Positions 1 through 7,836 of a stretch of 36,621 nucleotides of DNA are shown here, piece after piece. A model generated the notes under the pieces. The model searched no databases. It saw only the letters and a program-made list of their open reading frames with translations, and was not told the DNA's origin. The DNA comes from Streptomyces sp. ADI96-02 (GTDB taxonomy: Bacteria; Actinomycetota; Actinomycetes; Streptomycetales; Streptomycetaceae). Numbering within the stretch: the stretch's first letter is position 1; each line of letters opens with the position of its first letter. The position numbers and the translations under genes are program-made. The stretch is from positions 564,387-601,007 of the forward strand of contig NZ_ML123034.1 of the NCBI RefSeq assembly GCF_003846185.1, written 5' to 3'.

Positions 1-434
1 AGGAGGCCGGTCAGCTCCTCGCCGATCTCCTGGTGCGACTTGCTGAGGGACTGCCAGCCGCGTTCGGGGTCGTGGGCACGCAGCCGGCTCTGGGCCTTCT
101 CGGTGGTGAAGCCGTCGCCCTTCTTCTTCGGGCGGGGCTGGGCGGGGCTGCGGGTGACTTCGAGGCGACGGCCGCCGACGGTCAGCTCCAGTTGCACCTC
201 GGTCGGCGTTCCGGCGGGCGCGTGGTCGCTGCGCAGCGAGCCGCCGGGGCTCTGCCGTGCGCCGGGGACGGCCCCGTACAGCGCGTAGCAGACGGCGTCC
301 AGGACGGATGTCTTCCCGGCGCCGGTCGGTCCGTGGAGCAGGAACAGCCCGGCCGAGGAGAGCGCGTCGAAGTCGACCTCCTGGGTGGCGCCGAACGGGC
401 CGAAGGCCGTGAGGGTGAGGCGGTGCAGTCTCAA
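1..434 (-). CDS. sbcC: Nuclease SbcCD subunit C, N-terminal part (cut by window edge)
   Basis: SbcC is the SMC/Rad50-like ATPase of the SbcCD nuclease, which opens hairpins and trims double-strand ends. Only the N-terminal ~144 residues are present; the rest lies beyond position 1. The reading frame starts MRLHRLTLTAFGPFG and carries a Walker A box GPTGAGKTS at about residues 35-43, followed by the conserved LDAVCYALYG segment. The start is TTG at 434, which overlaps the sbcD stop in a TTGA arrangement, so the two subunits are translationally coupled. The frame is open to the window edge with no internal stop. Identification rests on the Rad50-type N-terminus plus the adjacent sbcD. Confidence 0.93.
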   Translation of the reverse strand, partial: MRLHRLTLTAFGPFGATQEVDFDALSSAGLFLLHGPTGAGKTSVLDAVCYALYGAVPGARQSPGGSLRSDHAPAGTPTEVQLELTVGGRRLEVTRSPAQPRPKKKGDGFTTEKAQSRLRAHDPERGWQSLSKSHQEIGEELTGL

Positions 435-1600
435 CGGGACACCTCGCGCACGCTCTCGTCCACCCGTACGTCGTCGAACGCGCCGCGCAGCACGGCGCGT
501 TCCCGCTCGCTGGGGCCGCTGCCGCCGCGCACGTGGGCCACGAAGTCGTCGGCGATCTGGTGGTCGTCGCGGCCCCGGAGGCGCTGGGCGTAGGAGGCGA
601 GCGGGTCCTCGGGCGGGCGCTCCGGGTCGAAGACCAGGCTGAGGGTGTGCGGGAAGCGCGCGGCCAGGCGGGCCATGGGATCGGCGGGGCGGACCGGGTC
701 GGTGAGGGTCGCCTCCACCCAGGCGTTCTCGTGGCGGTCCAGGGACGGGTCCGCCAGGAGGCCGTCGAGACGTCCCCTCAGCCGGGCGAGCGGGCGTTCG
801 ACGGGGCAGTCGACACGTTCCCCGGCGCTGACGCGTCCGCTGCCGTCGAGGTCGATCAGCCACATGGTCTTGCGGTGGTCCGCCTCGGAGAAGGAGTAGG
901 CGAGCGGGGAGCCGGAGTAGCGGACGCGTTCGGTGACGCGCTGGGAGCCGTGCAGATGGCCGAGGGCCACGTAGTCGACGCCGTCGAAGACGCCGGCCGG
1001 GACGGCCGCGACCCCGCCCACCGTGATGTCCCGTTCGCTGTCGCTGGGCTCGCCGCCCGCCACGAAGGCGTGGGCGAGGACGACGGAGCGGGTGCCGGGG
1101 GGACGGGTGGCGAGGTCGGCGCGGACCCGGTCCATGGCGGCGGTCAGGACGCTCTCGTGACCGGCCTTCGGGGCGCGGAGGGCGTCCTTGACGAGGGCCG
1201 GTTCGAGGTAGGGCAGGCCGTAGAGGGCGACGTCGCCGTGCTCGTCGGCGAGCACCACGGGGGTGGCGCAGCCCTCGGGGTCGGTCCTGAGGTGGATGCC
1301 GGCGCGTTCGAAGAGTCCCGCGCCGACGCCGAGCCGGCGGGCCGAGTCGTGGTTGCCGGAGATCATCACGGTGGGGACGCCGGCGGCGGCGAGCCGGTGC
1401 AGGGCCCGGTCGAAGAGTTCGACGGCGGCGAGGGGCGGCACGGCGCGGTCGTAGACGTCGCCGGAGACGAGGACGACCTCGGCCCCGCGCTCGTGGACGG
1501 TCGCCACCAGGTGGTCCAGGAAGGCGGCCTGGGCGTCGAGCAGGGGCACCCGGTGGAAGGACCGGCCCAGGTGCCAGTCCGAGGTGTGCAGCATCCTCAC
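431..1600 (-). CDS. sbcD: Nuclease SbcCD subunit D (metallophosphoesterase)
   Basis: SbcD is the Mn-dependent nuclease partner of SbcC (Mre11 family). The protein (389 aa) begins VRMLHTSDWHLGRSF and shows the calcineurin-like phosphoesterase signatures in order: DWHLG near the start, GDVYDR, GNHDS and the GHLHG metal-binding motif. The C-terminal part is the usual capping region. The start is placed at GTG 1600 because a GGAG box lies 7 nt upstream. An ATG two codons later (1594) is the alternative. The frame extends further upstream without a stop, but that extension is Arg/Gly-rich and unlike the family. It sits immediately before sbcC in one operon. Confidence 0.95.
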   Translation of the reverse strand: MRMLHTSDWHLGRSFHRVPLLDAQAAFLDHLVATVHERGAEVVLVSGDVYDRAVPPLAAVELFDRALHRLAAAGVPTVMISGNHDSARRLGVGAGLFERAGIHLRTDPEGCATPVVLADEHGDVALYGLPYLEPALVKDALRAPKAGHESVLTAAMDRVRADLATRPPGTRSVVLAHAFVAGGEPSDSERDITVGGVAAVPAGVFDGVDYVALGHLHGSQRVTERVRYSGSPLAYSFSEADHRKTMWLIDLDGSGRVSAGERVDCPVERPLARLRGRLDGLLADPSLDRHENAWVEATLTDPVRPADPMARLAARFPHTLSLVFDPERPPEDPLASYAQRLRGRDDHQIADDFVAHVRGGSGPSERERAVLRGAFDDVRVDESVREVSR

Positions 1601-1773
1601 GCCATCGCTCCGCCGGTCACGGCCTGCATACGCGTCGTCCTCCACCCCTGGGGCCGTCCCGCCCGGCCCGTGATCTCGCTGTCGACTCGGACCCACGCTA
1701 ACGCCGCGGGGCCGCCGATCCGGCATCGATCATGAATTCACCGCATCGGGGACAGCGGCCACGGCCCGGCCGC

Positions 1774-2400
1774 TCACACGTCGCCGTACGCCTCGCCGCC
1801 GAGTTCCAGCACGGCGGTCCCGGCGGTCGCGTCGGCGAGCCACGCGGTGAACGCGTCCACGTCGGCGTCCGGCAGCCCGATCTCGATCGTCACGGCCTCG
1901 GCGTACCGCACCTCGCGCACGTCCCGGCCGGTGGCCCGCAGGTCGTTCTCCAGCTTGCCCGCCCGCTGGTGGTCGACGCGGACCGTGGCGAGCCGGAAGC
2001 GCTGCCGGGTGCGGGTGCCGAGCGCGTCGAGGGCTTCGCCGACCACTCCCCCGTACGCGCGGATCAGTCCGCCGGCGCCGAGTTTGACGCCGCCGTAGTA
2101 CCGGGTGACGACCGCCGCGACGTAGCGCACCTCGCGGCGCATGAGCATCTGGAGCATCGGCACGCCCGCGGTGCCGCCGGGCTCCCCGTCGTCACTGGCC
2201 TTCTGTACGGAGGCGTCGGCGCCGATCACGTACGCGAAGCAGTTGTGACTGGCGGCCGGGTGCTCCCTGCGGACGCGCGCGACGAAGTCCTGCGCCTCCT
2301 GTTCGGTGGCGGCGGGGGCGAGGGAGCACAGGAAGCGCGATCGGTTGATCTCGCTCTCGTGCGCACCCGCGCGGGCTACGGTCCGGTACTGCTCCTGCAT
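1774..2400 (-). CDS. YigZ/IMPACT (UPF0029) family protein
   Basis: This 208-aa protein has the two-domain YigZ layout: an N-terminal UPF0029/IMPACT domain and a smaller C-terminal DUF1949-like domain. Visible signatures are DDGEPGGTAGVPML and VVTRYYGGVKLGAGGL, which are characteristic of the family. In eukaryotes the IMPACT domain modulates Gcn2 signalling; the bacterial role is not settled. The ATG at 2400 has no convincing Shine-Dalgarno sequence, but a TAGGGT box lies exactly six bases upstream, which suggests a leaderless transcript. It is a single gene, divergent from the CoA-binding gene at 2465. Confidence 0.93.
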   Translation of the reverse strand: MQEQYRTVARAGAHESEINRSRFLCSLAPAATEQEAQDFVARVRREHPAASHNCFAYVIGADASVQKASDDGEPGGTAGVPMLQMLMRREVRYVAAVVTRYYGGVKLGAGGLIRAYGGVVGEALDALGTRTRQRFRLATVRVDHQRAGKLENDLRATGRDVREVRYAEAVTIEIGLPDADVDAFTAWLADATAGTAVLELGGEAYGDV

Positions 2401-2406
2401 CCGTTC

Positions 2407-2412
2407 ACCCTA
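2407..2412 (-). promoter_or_regulatory. Candidate -10 box (TAGGGT) for a leaderless yigZ-type transcript
   Basis: Read on the minus strand, TAGGGT fits the streptomycete TANNNT -10 pattern and is followed by six bases and then the ATG at 2400. Transcription would therefore begin at the start codon. No good -35 TTGAC box is visible at 17-19 bp, so this is tentative. Confidence 0.4.
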
Positions 2413-2464
2413 AGGGCTGACGTCCTCGTGGGAATGGCGGGCCGGGGCCGGCCGTTGTGCGGGC

Positions 2465-2881
2465 ATGAACACAGAGGCGGAGACGATCCGGCGGATTCTT
2501 CAGGACGCGGGCGACACCTGGGCGGTGGTGGGGCTGTCCGGCAACCGCTCCCGGGCGGCCTACGGGGTGGCGGAGGTCCTTCAGCGCTTCGGCAAGCGGA
2601 TCGTGCCGGTGCACCCGAAGGCGGAGACGGTCCACGGGGAGCGCGGGTACGCCTCGCTGGCGCAGATCCCGTTCCCGGTCGACGTGGTGGACGTCTTCGT
2701 CAACAGCGAGCTGGCGGGCGCGGTCGCGGACGAGGCGGTGGCGGTGGGCGCGAAGGCGGTGTGGTTCCAGCTCGGTGTGATCGACCCGCGGGCGTACGAG
2801 CGCACGCGCGCGGCGGGTCTGGACATGGTGATGGACCGGTGTCCCGCGATCGAGATTCCCGCTCTGGGCGGCCGGACCTGA
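2465..2881 (+). CDS. CoA-binding domain protein (YccU type)
   Basis: This 138-aa protein is essentially one CoA_binding (Rossmann) domain. It shows the early glycine/serine loop WAVVGLSGN, the segment FGKRIVPVHP, and VDVVDVFVN followed by AKAVWFQLGV, all typical of the YccU/YneT group. These are stand-alone relatives of the nucleotide-binding domain of succinyl-CoA synthetase alpha. Their substrate is unknown. Length matches the family. The start is ATG 2465, shortly after the divergent yigZ-type gene. It is followed by a tandem repeat and then the aac(3)-like gene on the same strand. Confidence 0.92.
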   Translation: MNTEAETIRRILQDAGDTWAVVGLSGNRSRAAYGVAEVLQRFGKRIVPVHPKAETVHGERGYASLAQIPFPVDVVDVFVNSELAGAVADEAVAVGAKAVWFQLGVIDPRAYERTRAAGLDMVMDRCPAIEIPALGGRT

Positions 2882-2897
2882 GCCGCCGCCCGTCCGC

Positions 2898-2951
2898 GCG
2901 GGTGTGAGCGGGGGCGCGGGTGTGAGCGGGGGCGCGGGTGTGAGCGGGGGC
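2898..2951 (+). repeat. Three perfect copies of an 18-bp tandem repeat
   Basis: The unit GCGGGTGTGAGCGGGGGC occurs three times without mismatch (2898-2915, 2916-2933, 2934-2951), followed by a degenerate partial copy. It fills the gap between the CoA-binding gene and the acetyltransferase gene at 2975. Each unit contains GTGAGCG, the same heptamer that opens the downstream coding sequence, but the copies lead into no long frame of their own. Confidence 0.9.
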
Positions 2952-2974
2952 GCGGCGCGGGAAGGATCCGGGCC

Positions 2975-3781
2975 GTGAGCGATCCTCTCGACGGCGGACG
3001 GCTCGCCGCCGCGCTGGGCTCGATGGGCGTCCGCCGCGGCGACGCGCTGCTGGTGCACGCCTCGCTGCGGTCGCTGGGGCCGGTGCGGGGAGGCGTCGGC
3101 GCGGTGCTGTGCGCTCTGCGCGGGGCGCTCGGGCCGCGGGGGACCCTCGTGGTGCCCGCCTTCACCCCGGAGAACTCGGACACCTCGCCGCACTACCGCG
3201 AACGCGTCCGGGGTCTGGGCGCCGGGGAGCGCGCGGCGGTGCGCGCGACCATGCCGCCGTTCGACCCGGCGCTCACGGCCGCGCCGACGGCCGGGGTGCT
3301 GGCCGAACGGGTGCGGACGTCTGCGGGGGCCGTGCGCAGCGACCACCCGCAGACGTCGTTCGCCGGGCTGGGACCGGCCGCGGCGGAGCTGCTGGCCGGA
3401 CACCGGGCCGACTGCCATCTCGGCGAGGACTCGCCGCTCGCCCGGCTGTACGAGGCCGACGCCCGGATCCTGCTGCTGGGCACGGGCTTCGACACCTGTA
3501 CCGCCTTCCACCTGGGCGAGTACCGCAGGCCCGACCCGCCGCGCCGCCGCTACCGCTGCGTGGTGGCCTGCGAGGGCGCGCGCCGGTGGTGGGAGTACGA
3601 GGACGTCGCGCTGGACGACGGCGACTTCGCCGCCCTGGGCGCGGAGTTCGAGAGCGCCGCGGGCGCGGACGACGTACGGTCCGCACGGCTGGGGAGGGCG
3701 CGGTGCCGGCTCGTCCGGCTGCGGGCGGCGGTCGACTTCGCCGCGGTCTGGCTCGGGAAGGCCCGTGGGTCGGAGGGTTGA
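2975..3781 (+). CDS. AAC(3)-family aminoglycoside N-acetyltransferase
   Basis: Members of this family move an acetyl group from acetyl-CoA to the 3-amino group of aminoglycosides. Some homologues act on other amines, so the real substrate is uncertain. The protein (268 aa) has the family landmarks: VHASLRSLG near residue 28, PAFTPENSDT around 61-70, HPQTSF at 124-129 and LLLGTGFDTCTAFHLGEY around 167-183, which includes the conserved histidine. Length is normal. GTG 2975 has an AAGGA box 8 nt upstream. It stands alone between two unrelated 18-bp tandem repeats. No other aminoglycoside genes are nearby, so it is either a resistance gene or a metabolic acetyltransferase. Confidence 0.88.
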   Translation: MSDPLDGGRLAAALGSMGVRRGDALLVHASLRSLGPVRGGVGAVLCALRGALGPRGTLVVPAFTPENSDTSPHYRERVRGLGAGERAAVRATMPPFDPALTAAPTAGVLAERVRTSAGAVRSDHPQTSFAGLGPAAAELLAGHRADCHLGEDSPLARLYEADARILLLGTGFDTCTAFHLGEYRRPDPPRRRYRCVVACEGARRWWEYEDVALDDGDFAALGAEFESAAGADDVRSARLGRARCRLVRLRAAVDFAAVWLGKARGSEG

Positions 3782-3832
3782 GCGGCGCGAGGGCGGCGAA
3801 GGCGAAGTTCCGGCGGGCGCGCGGGGAGCGGC

Positions 3833-3912
3833 GGGACGCCCGCAGCGGACGGGACGCCTTCTGCGGACGGGACGCCGGCTGCCGTCGGGACGCCCTTCCG
3901 CCGTCAGGACGT
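3833..3912 (+). repeat. Degenerate 18-bp tandem repeat (about five units)
   Basis: The core GGGACGCC recurs at 3833, 3851, 3869 and 3887, exactly 18 bp apart, with a fifth diverged copy (AGGACGTC) near 3906. The two middle units differ at only a few bases. The array lies between the convergent ends of the acetyltransferase and acyltransferase genes. It has no sequence relation to the repeat at 2898. Confidence 0.8.
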
Positions 3913-3915
3913 CTT

Positions 3916-4665
3916 CTACGGGGCGTCCGCCGGCCGGTCGAGTTCGGCGAGGGCCAGCAACTGCTGCGGAGTGACGCCCTCCGGGATGGGCACGGGGGCC
4001 GGGGTGCGCAGGGGCGGCTGCCACCCCTCCTGCGGGTCCCAGCTCCGTACGACCCTGGCCGGAGCGCCCGCGACCACCGCGTGGTCGGGCACCTCGCCGC
4101 GGACGACCGCACCGGCCGCGACCACCACGTTGCGGCCCAGCCGCGCACCCGGCAGTATCACGGCTCCGGTGCCGATCCAGCAGCCGGGGCCTATCTCCAC
4201 CGGCTCCATGCGCGGCCACTGCTTGCCCACCGGCTCGTGCGGGTCGTCGTAGCTGTGGTTCGTCGACGTGATGTAGACGTACGGACCGCAGTACGTGTCC
4301 GGGCCGATCGCCACCGTCGTATCCGCTATGACGTGGCTGCCGCGCCCCAGCACCACGCCGTCGCCCAGGGTGAGGATGGGATCGGGTCCCAGGTCCAGGT
4401 CGGGCATCATCCCGGCCGTCAGCGTGACCTGCTCGCCGATGACGCAGTGCGCGCCGAGCACGATCCACGGCTCGCCGAACACGGTGCCCTGCGGGAAGGC
4501 GAGCCGCGTTCCCGTCCCGATGGCCCGAAACCTCAGCCGCCCGGGGTGCTCCGCGGTGACCGCGCCGGCCTCCCGCGCCCACGCCCAGCCCCGGTGGACC
4601 GCGCGGGAGACGACGCGGCGGTGGTGGCGGGCGAGGAGGGAGAACATGTTTCGGTTCTTCGGCAC
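3916..4665 (-). CDS. Hexapeptide-repeat acyltransferase (left-handed beta-helix)
   Basis: This 249-aa protein of the acetyltransferase/LbH superfamily most likely acetylates a sugar or related small acceptor. After an Arg-rich N-terminus come successive hexapeptide turns (LGAHCVIGEQVTLTAG, LGDGVVLGRGSHVIAD, IGPDTYCGPYVYI), then TNHSYDDPHEPVG with the likely catalytic histidine. The closing turns IGPGCWIGTGAVIL and VVAAGAVVRGEVPDHAVVAG are as in maltose/galactoside acetyltransferases. The start is placed at GTG 4665 (VPKNRN...) from recalled family conservation. ATG 4647 is an alternative, and neither has a strong ribosome site. It is divergent from the carbonic-anhydrase-like gene, itself a beta-helix protein. 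Confidence 0.88.
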   Translation of the reverse strand: MPKNRNMFSLLARHHRRVVSRAVHRGWAWAREAGAVTAEHPGRLRFRAIGTGTRLAFPQGTVFGEPWIVLGAHCVIGEQVTLTAGMMPDLDLGPDPILTLGDGVVLGRGSHVIADTTVAIGPDTYCGPYVYITSTNHSYDDPHEPVGKQWPRMEPVEIGPGCWIGTGAVILPGARLGRNVVVAAGAVVRGEVPDHAVVAGAPARVVRSWDPQEGWQPPLRTPAPVPIPEGVTPQQLLALAELDRPADAP

Positions 4666-4803
4666 GCGCTCACGGTAGTCGGCACGGCGTGCGCCGATCG
4701 CCCGGTGACCTGTGATGTTCGCCCCACCGCTCGGTGCGCGCGAGGCGTCGCCTACCGTGTGGGGGCCGCGAGGGCACCGCACGGGAGCACGAAGGAGCAG
4801 GCC

Positions 4804-5334
4804 ATGACGGAGCAGGCGTTGATCATGGGGATGGGCGGCAGGCGGCCCGCCGTGGACGCGGACGCGTTCGTCGCACCGAGCTCCGTGGTGATCGGCGACG
4901 TGACGCTGGCCGCCGGCTCCAGCGTCTGGTACCAGGCGGTCCTGCGCGCCGACTGCGGGCCGATCGCGCTCGGCCCGGACAGCAATGTCCAGGACAACTG
5001 CAGCCTGCACACCGACCCGGGCTTCGAGCTGACGGTGGGCGCGCGCGTGTCGGTGGGCCACAACGCGGTGCTGCACGGCTGCGTGATCGAGGACGACGTC
5101 CTGGTCGGGATGGGCGCCACCGTGCTCAACGGGGCGCACATCGGAGCCGGTTCGCTGGTGGCCGCCCAGGCTCTGGTCCCGCAGGGGATGCGGGTCCCGC
5201 CGGGATCGCTGGTCGCCGGGGTGCCCGCCAAGGTCAAGCGGCCCCTGACCAAGGAGGAGCTGGAGGGCATCCGGTTCAACGCCGCCGGATACGTCGAGCT
5301 GGCCAGGGCCCACCGCCTGGCCCACGAGGGCTGA
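4804..5334 (+). CDS. Gamma-class carbonic anhydrase-like protein
   Basis: This 176-aa left-handed beta-helix protein belongs to the gamma-carbonic anhydrase (Cam/CaiE/YrdA) family. The three predicted zinc ligands are present: His69 in SLHTDPG, His86 in VGHNAVLHG and His91 in the same motif. The supporting LRADCGPI segment (residues 47-54) is also intact, so metal binding is likely. Carbonic anhydrase activity cannot be assumed for all members. ATG 4804 has a GAAGGAG box 6 nt upstream. A lysine-rich helix (VKRPLTKEELEGI) caps the C-terminus. It is transcribed alone and converges on the DedA gene. Confidence 0.93.
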   Translation: MTEQALIMGMGGRRPAVDADAFVAPSSVVIGDVTLAAGSSVWYQAVLRADCGPIALGPDSNVQDNCSLHTDPGFELTVGARVSVGHNAVLHGCVIEDDVLVGMGATVLNGAHIGAGSLVAAQALVPQGMRVPPGSLVAGVPAKVKRPLTKEELEGIRFNAAGYVELARAHRLAHEG

Positions 5335-5380
5335 GCCCCCGGCGCGGGCGGGTGCGTCCGCGTCCGCCGTACCGGCGCGG

Positions 5381-6028
5381 TCAGTCCGCCGCCGGTACCG
5401 GTTCGGCCGCGGCGGAGGGCCGGGCCGCCGCCTTCCTCGCCCGGTTCCGCAGGACGAGCATCGACGCGACGCCGAACAGCACGGCGACCACCAGGCCCAG
5501 CCACGAGAAGCGCTTGAGCCAGGCCTCGGCGACGATGCCCACCGAGTAGACGACGGCGGTCGTGCCGCCCGCCCACACGATGCCACCGAGCACGTTGGCG
5601 GTGAGGAACTTCCAGTACGGCATCCGCAGCACCCCGGCCAGCGGTCCGGCGAAGATCCGCAGCAGGGCGACGAAACGGCCGAAGAACACCGCCCACATGC
5701 CCCACTTCTCGAACGAGCGCTCCGCCAGGGCGATCTGGGCCTCGCCGAAGTGCCTGGGGAACCGCCGGCCGAGCCGGGCGAGCAGCGGGCGTCCGCCCTT
5801 GCGTCCGATGGCGTAGCCGATCGAGTCGCCGACGATCGCCCCCGCCGACGCGCACGCGCCGAGGACCAGCGGATCGATCTCGCCGTGCTGCGAGGCCAGC
5901 AGCGCCGAGCTGACGAGGATGATCTCACCCGGCAGCGGGATGCCGACGCTCTCCAGGCCGATGACCGCCCCCACCAGGAGGTACACACTGATCGCGGGAA
6001 CAGTTTCCAGCCACTCCTGGATGTGCAA
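5381..6028 (-). CDS. DedA family membrane protein (SNARE_assoc domain)
   Basis: DedA proteins are polytopic inner-membrane proteins. Some members (UptA) recycle undecaprenyl phosphate across the membrane. This one (215 aa) has the family signature LESVGIPLPGEIIL near the N-terminus, GDSIGYAIGRKGG in the middle, and FFGRFVALLRIFAGPLAG with conserved arginines. These are followed by hydrophobic segments and a basic, Ala-rich tail. The start is TTG 6028 (LHIQEWLETVP...) because GGAGAGG lies 8 nt upstream; the frame continues upstream as non-family Pro/Gly-rich sequence. A long hairpin separates it from the hotdog gene upstream, so it is probably its own transcript. Confidence 0.92.
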   Translation of the reverse strand: MHIQEWLETVPAISVYLLVGAVIGLESVGIPLPGEIILVSSALLASQHGEIDPLVLGACASAGAIVGDSIGYAIGRKGGRPLLARLGRRFPRHFGEAQIALAERSFEKWGMWAVFFGRFVALLRIFAGPLAGVLRMPYWKFLTANVLGGIVWAGGTTAVVYSVGIVAEAWLKRFSWLGLVVAVLFGVASMLVLRNRARKAAARPSAAAEPVPAAD

Positions 6029-6107
6029 CGCCGTCGCCTCTCCAGCGGATCCGTCGGGCCGCGGGGGTCCGCGCGGCGCAGGCGGGAATCCTACCGCCGC
6101 ACACGCG

Positions 6108-6147
6108 CCGTGGCCGCCGCTCCCCGTCGGGGGCGCGGCGGCCACGG
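6108..6147 (-). terminator. Strong hairpin terminator downstream of the hotdog-thioesterase gene
   Basis: CCGTGGCCGCCGC (6108-6120) is a perfect 13-bp inverted repeat with 6135-6147. The intervening bases contain CCCC-GTC-GGGG, so the stem can extend inward. It begins 19 bp after the stop of the leftward gene ending at 6166. There is no U-tract, as is usual in streptomycetes. Confidence 0.75.
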
Positions 6148-6165
6148 GGCCGTACGCCGGTGGTC

Positions 6166-6618
6166 TCAGTTGTTGGGGCGCAGGGTCCACACGACGGTCA
6201 TCTCGCCGGTGACCGCGCCGTCGGCGCGCCGGATCTCGACGGCGACCGGGAACTCCGGCCGCTGCCCGGCGTCGAGTTCGGCGACGACGTCGGCGACGGG
6301 CCGGCCGAGCGTGGCGGTGGCGGTGACTTCGCCCATGGCGAGCTTGCGGTAGCCGATCTCCGCCTTCACGGCGAGCGGCACGGCGCGCGTCAGCTGGTCG
6401 CCGAAGGCGGCGATGACGATCGCGCCGCTGGCGGACTCGGCGAGCGTGAACATCGCTCCGGCGTGCGGGCCGCCGACGTGGTTGTGGTACTCGGCCTGAT
6501 CGGGCAGCCGGACGACGGCCCGCTCGGCGGTCGTCTCCAGGAAGGCGAGGTTGAGGGTCCGGGCCATCGGGACCGTGGCGACGAGCATCTCGCCGACGGT
6601 CATCTGTTCAGCGCTCAT
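6166..6618 (-). CDS. Hotdog-fold thioesterase-like protein (DUF4442/PaaI type)
   Basis: This ~150-aa single hotdog domain protein has the typical central segment YHNHVGGPHAGAMFTLAESA, the long helix and putative active-site region. It is followed by a beta-rich half ending in GEMTVVWTLRP. Such proteins hydrolyse acyl-CoA thioesters, but the acyl group cannot be predicted. The start is uncertain. ATG 6618 (MSAEQMTVGEM) is taken here; a GTG at 6636 and an ATG at 6603 are in the same frame, and none has a clear ribosome site. It diverges from the Pro/Gln-rich gene at 6724. Confidence 0.82.
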   Translation of the reverse strand: MSAEQMTVGEMLVATVPMARTLNLAFLETTAERAVVRLPDQAEYHNHVGGPHAGAMFTLAESASGAIVIAAFGDQLTRAVPLAVKAEIGYRKLAMGEVTATATLGRPVADVVAELDAGQRPEFPVAVEIRRADGAVTGEMTVVWTLRPNN

Positions 6619-6709
6619 GCACCGAAGGTTACTCACGGGTAGCGCCGTTTGGCCATCCCGTCCGGCCGCCGGGGCGGGGGCGGGCATAGCCGTGCACACG
6701 CCATCCATC

Positions 6710-6715
6710 TATGGT
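6710..6715 (+). promoter_or_regulatory. Candidate -10 box (TATGGT) close to the 6724 start codon
   Basis: TATGGT fits TANNNT and would place the transcription start at about 6722, two bases before the ATG. No Shine-Dalgarno sequence precedes that ATG. No convincing -35 box is visible. Confidence 0.4.
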
Positions 6716-6723
6716 TACTGGCC

Positions 6724-7809
6724 ATGTGGCCAGGACAGCAGCCGCCCGGGGGCGAGCAGAACCAGCAGGACCCGAACAGCAATCCGTACCACCAGCCGGG
6801 ATACCAGCAGCCGAACCCCTATCAGCAACCGGGGTACCAGCAGTCCGGACAGCCGGGGCAGCACGGGCAGCCGGGGCAGCACGGAGCACCCGGGTACCCG
6901 CCCGGCCACCCGCAGCCCCACCCCTACCAGCAGCCGACCGCCCCGCAGTACGCGGTCCCCGGGCCGCCCGGCGGGCCGAAGCCCGACGACAGGAAGAAGA
7001 CGGCCGTCGTCGCCGTCCTCGCGGCGACCGCGGTCGTCGTGGCCGCCGTCGTCACCGGCGTCGTCGTCATGAACAAGAAGGACGACGGGGGCGGCTCGGC
7101 CGCCGCGGACGACGGGAAGTCCGTCCCGCCCGGCGCGTCCGCCGACGGCCCGCCGCCCGGCGCGTCCGCTCCGGCCGGCAACCCGCGCGACCCCGCGGGA
7201 GACCCCGAGCCCCTGGTACCGGGCTGGAAGGTCGTCACCAACCCCAAGTGGGGCACGCGGTTCGACGTCCCCGGCGACTGGGAGGTCTCCGGCGCGGGCG
7301 TCATCGCGGGCTTCGAGGACGCCAAGAACCCGGACGGCCCGCCGGTCGCCGGCTTCTCCTCCCCCGCCTACTACAAGAGCAAGTGGTGCGTCGACGACTC
7401 CGACAAGGACGGCCGCGACGAGGAGACCGAACTGGCAGGCGTCGGCACGAAGGGCGCCCAGGGCGCGAGGAGCACCGCCGAGGCTGCGGCCAAGGAGGCC
7501 GACGCCTGGGCGTGGGCCGCCTACGCCCAGACCGAGCCCAGGGGCAAGGTCAAAGTCGGCCGGGCCCAGCCGTTCACCACGAAGTCCGGCCTGTCCGGCA
7601 GCATGGCGACGGCGAAGGCTTCCGGCCTGAGCAAGAAGGGCAAGTGCGACACGGACGGGAAGGCGGTCGCCTTCTCCTTCAAGAACGCCAAGGGCGAGTT
7701 CTCGACCTGGGCCCTGTACGCCGCCGCGGGCGTGGACGACGAACTCCCCGACTCCACCGTGCGGCAGATCCTGAGCACCGTACGCCTGGCGGATCAGCCG
7801 AACGGCTGA
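6724..7809 (+). CDS. Membrane-anchored protein with Pro/Gln/Tyr-rich N-terminus
   Basis: I do not recognise a named family. The protein (361 aa) has a cytoplasmic low-complexity N-terminus of about 85 residues with QQPGYQQ-like units and GQPGQHGQPGQHG. One transmembrane helix follows at about residues 92-116, after the basic KPDDRKK. Then comes a short acidic/Ser/Pro/Gly linker and an extracellular domain of ~215 residues starting at VPGWKVVTNPKWGTRFDVP. That domain has only two cysteines (KWCVDD and GKCDTD), a possible disulphide pair. This architecture is common for streptomycete surface proteins of unknown function. ATG 6724 is chosen because nothing upstream in frame fits and a -10 box sits just before it. 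Confidence 0.85.
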   Translation: MWPGQQPPGGEQNQQDPNSNPYHQPGYQQPNPYQQPGYQQSGQPGQHGQPGQHGAPGYPPGHPQPHPYQQPTAPQYAVPGPPGGPKPDDRKKTAVVAVLAATAVVVAAVVTGVVVMNKKDDGGGSAAADDGKSVPPGASADGPPPGASAPAGNPRDPAGDPEPLVPGWKVVTNPKWGTRFDVPGDWEVSGAGVIAGFEDAKNPDGPPVAGFSSPAYYKSKWCVDDSDKDGRDEETELAGVGTKGAQGARSTAEAAAKEADAWAWAAYAQTEPRGKVKVGRAQPFTTKSGLSGSMATAKASGLSKKGKCDTDGKAVAFSFKNAKGEFSTWALYAAAGVDDELPDSTVRQILSTVRLADQPNG

Positions 7810-7836
7810 CCCGCCCTCCGCCCGGACGCGCCCGCC

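Noticed and set aside
533..1735. 400-codon plus-strand frame opposite sbcD
   Set aside because: Antisense shadow; sbcD on the minus strand carries all phosphoesterase motifs.
2898..3912. Repeats considered as a CRISPR array
   Set aside because: Units are directly adjacent with no unique spacers, and no cas genes are present.
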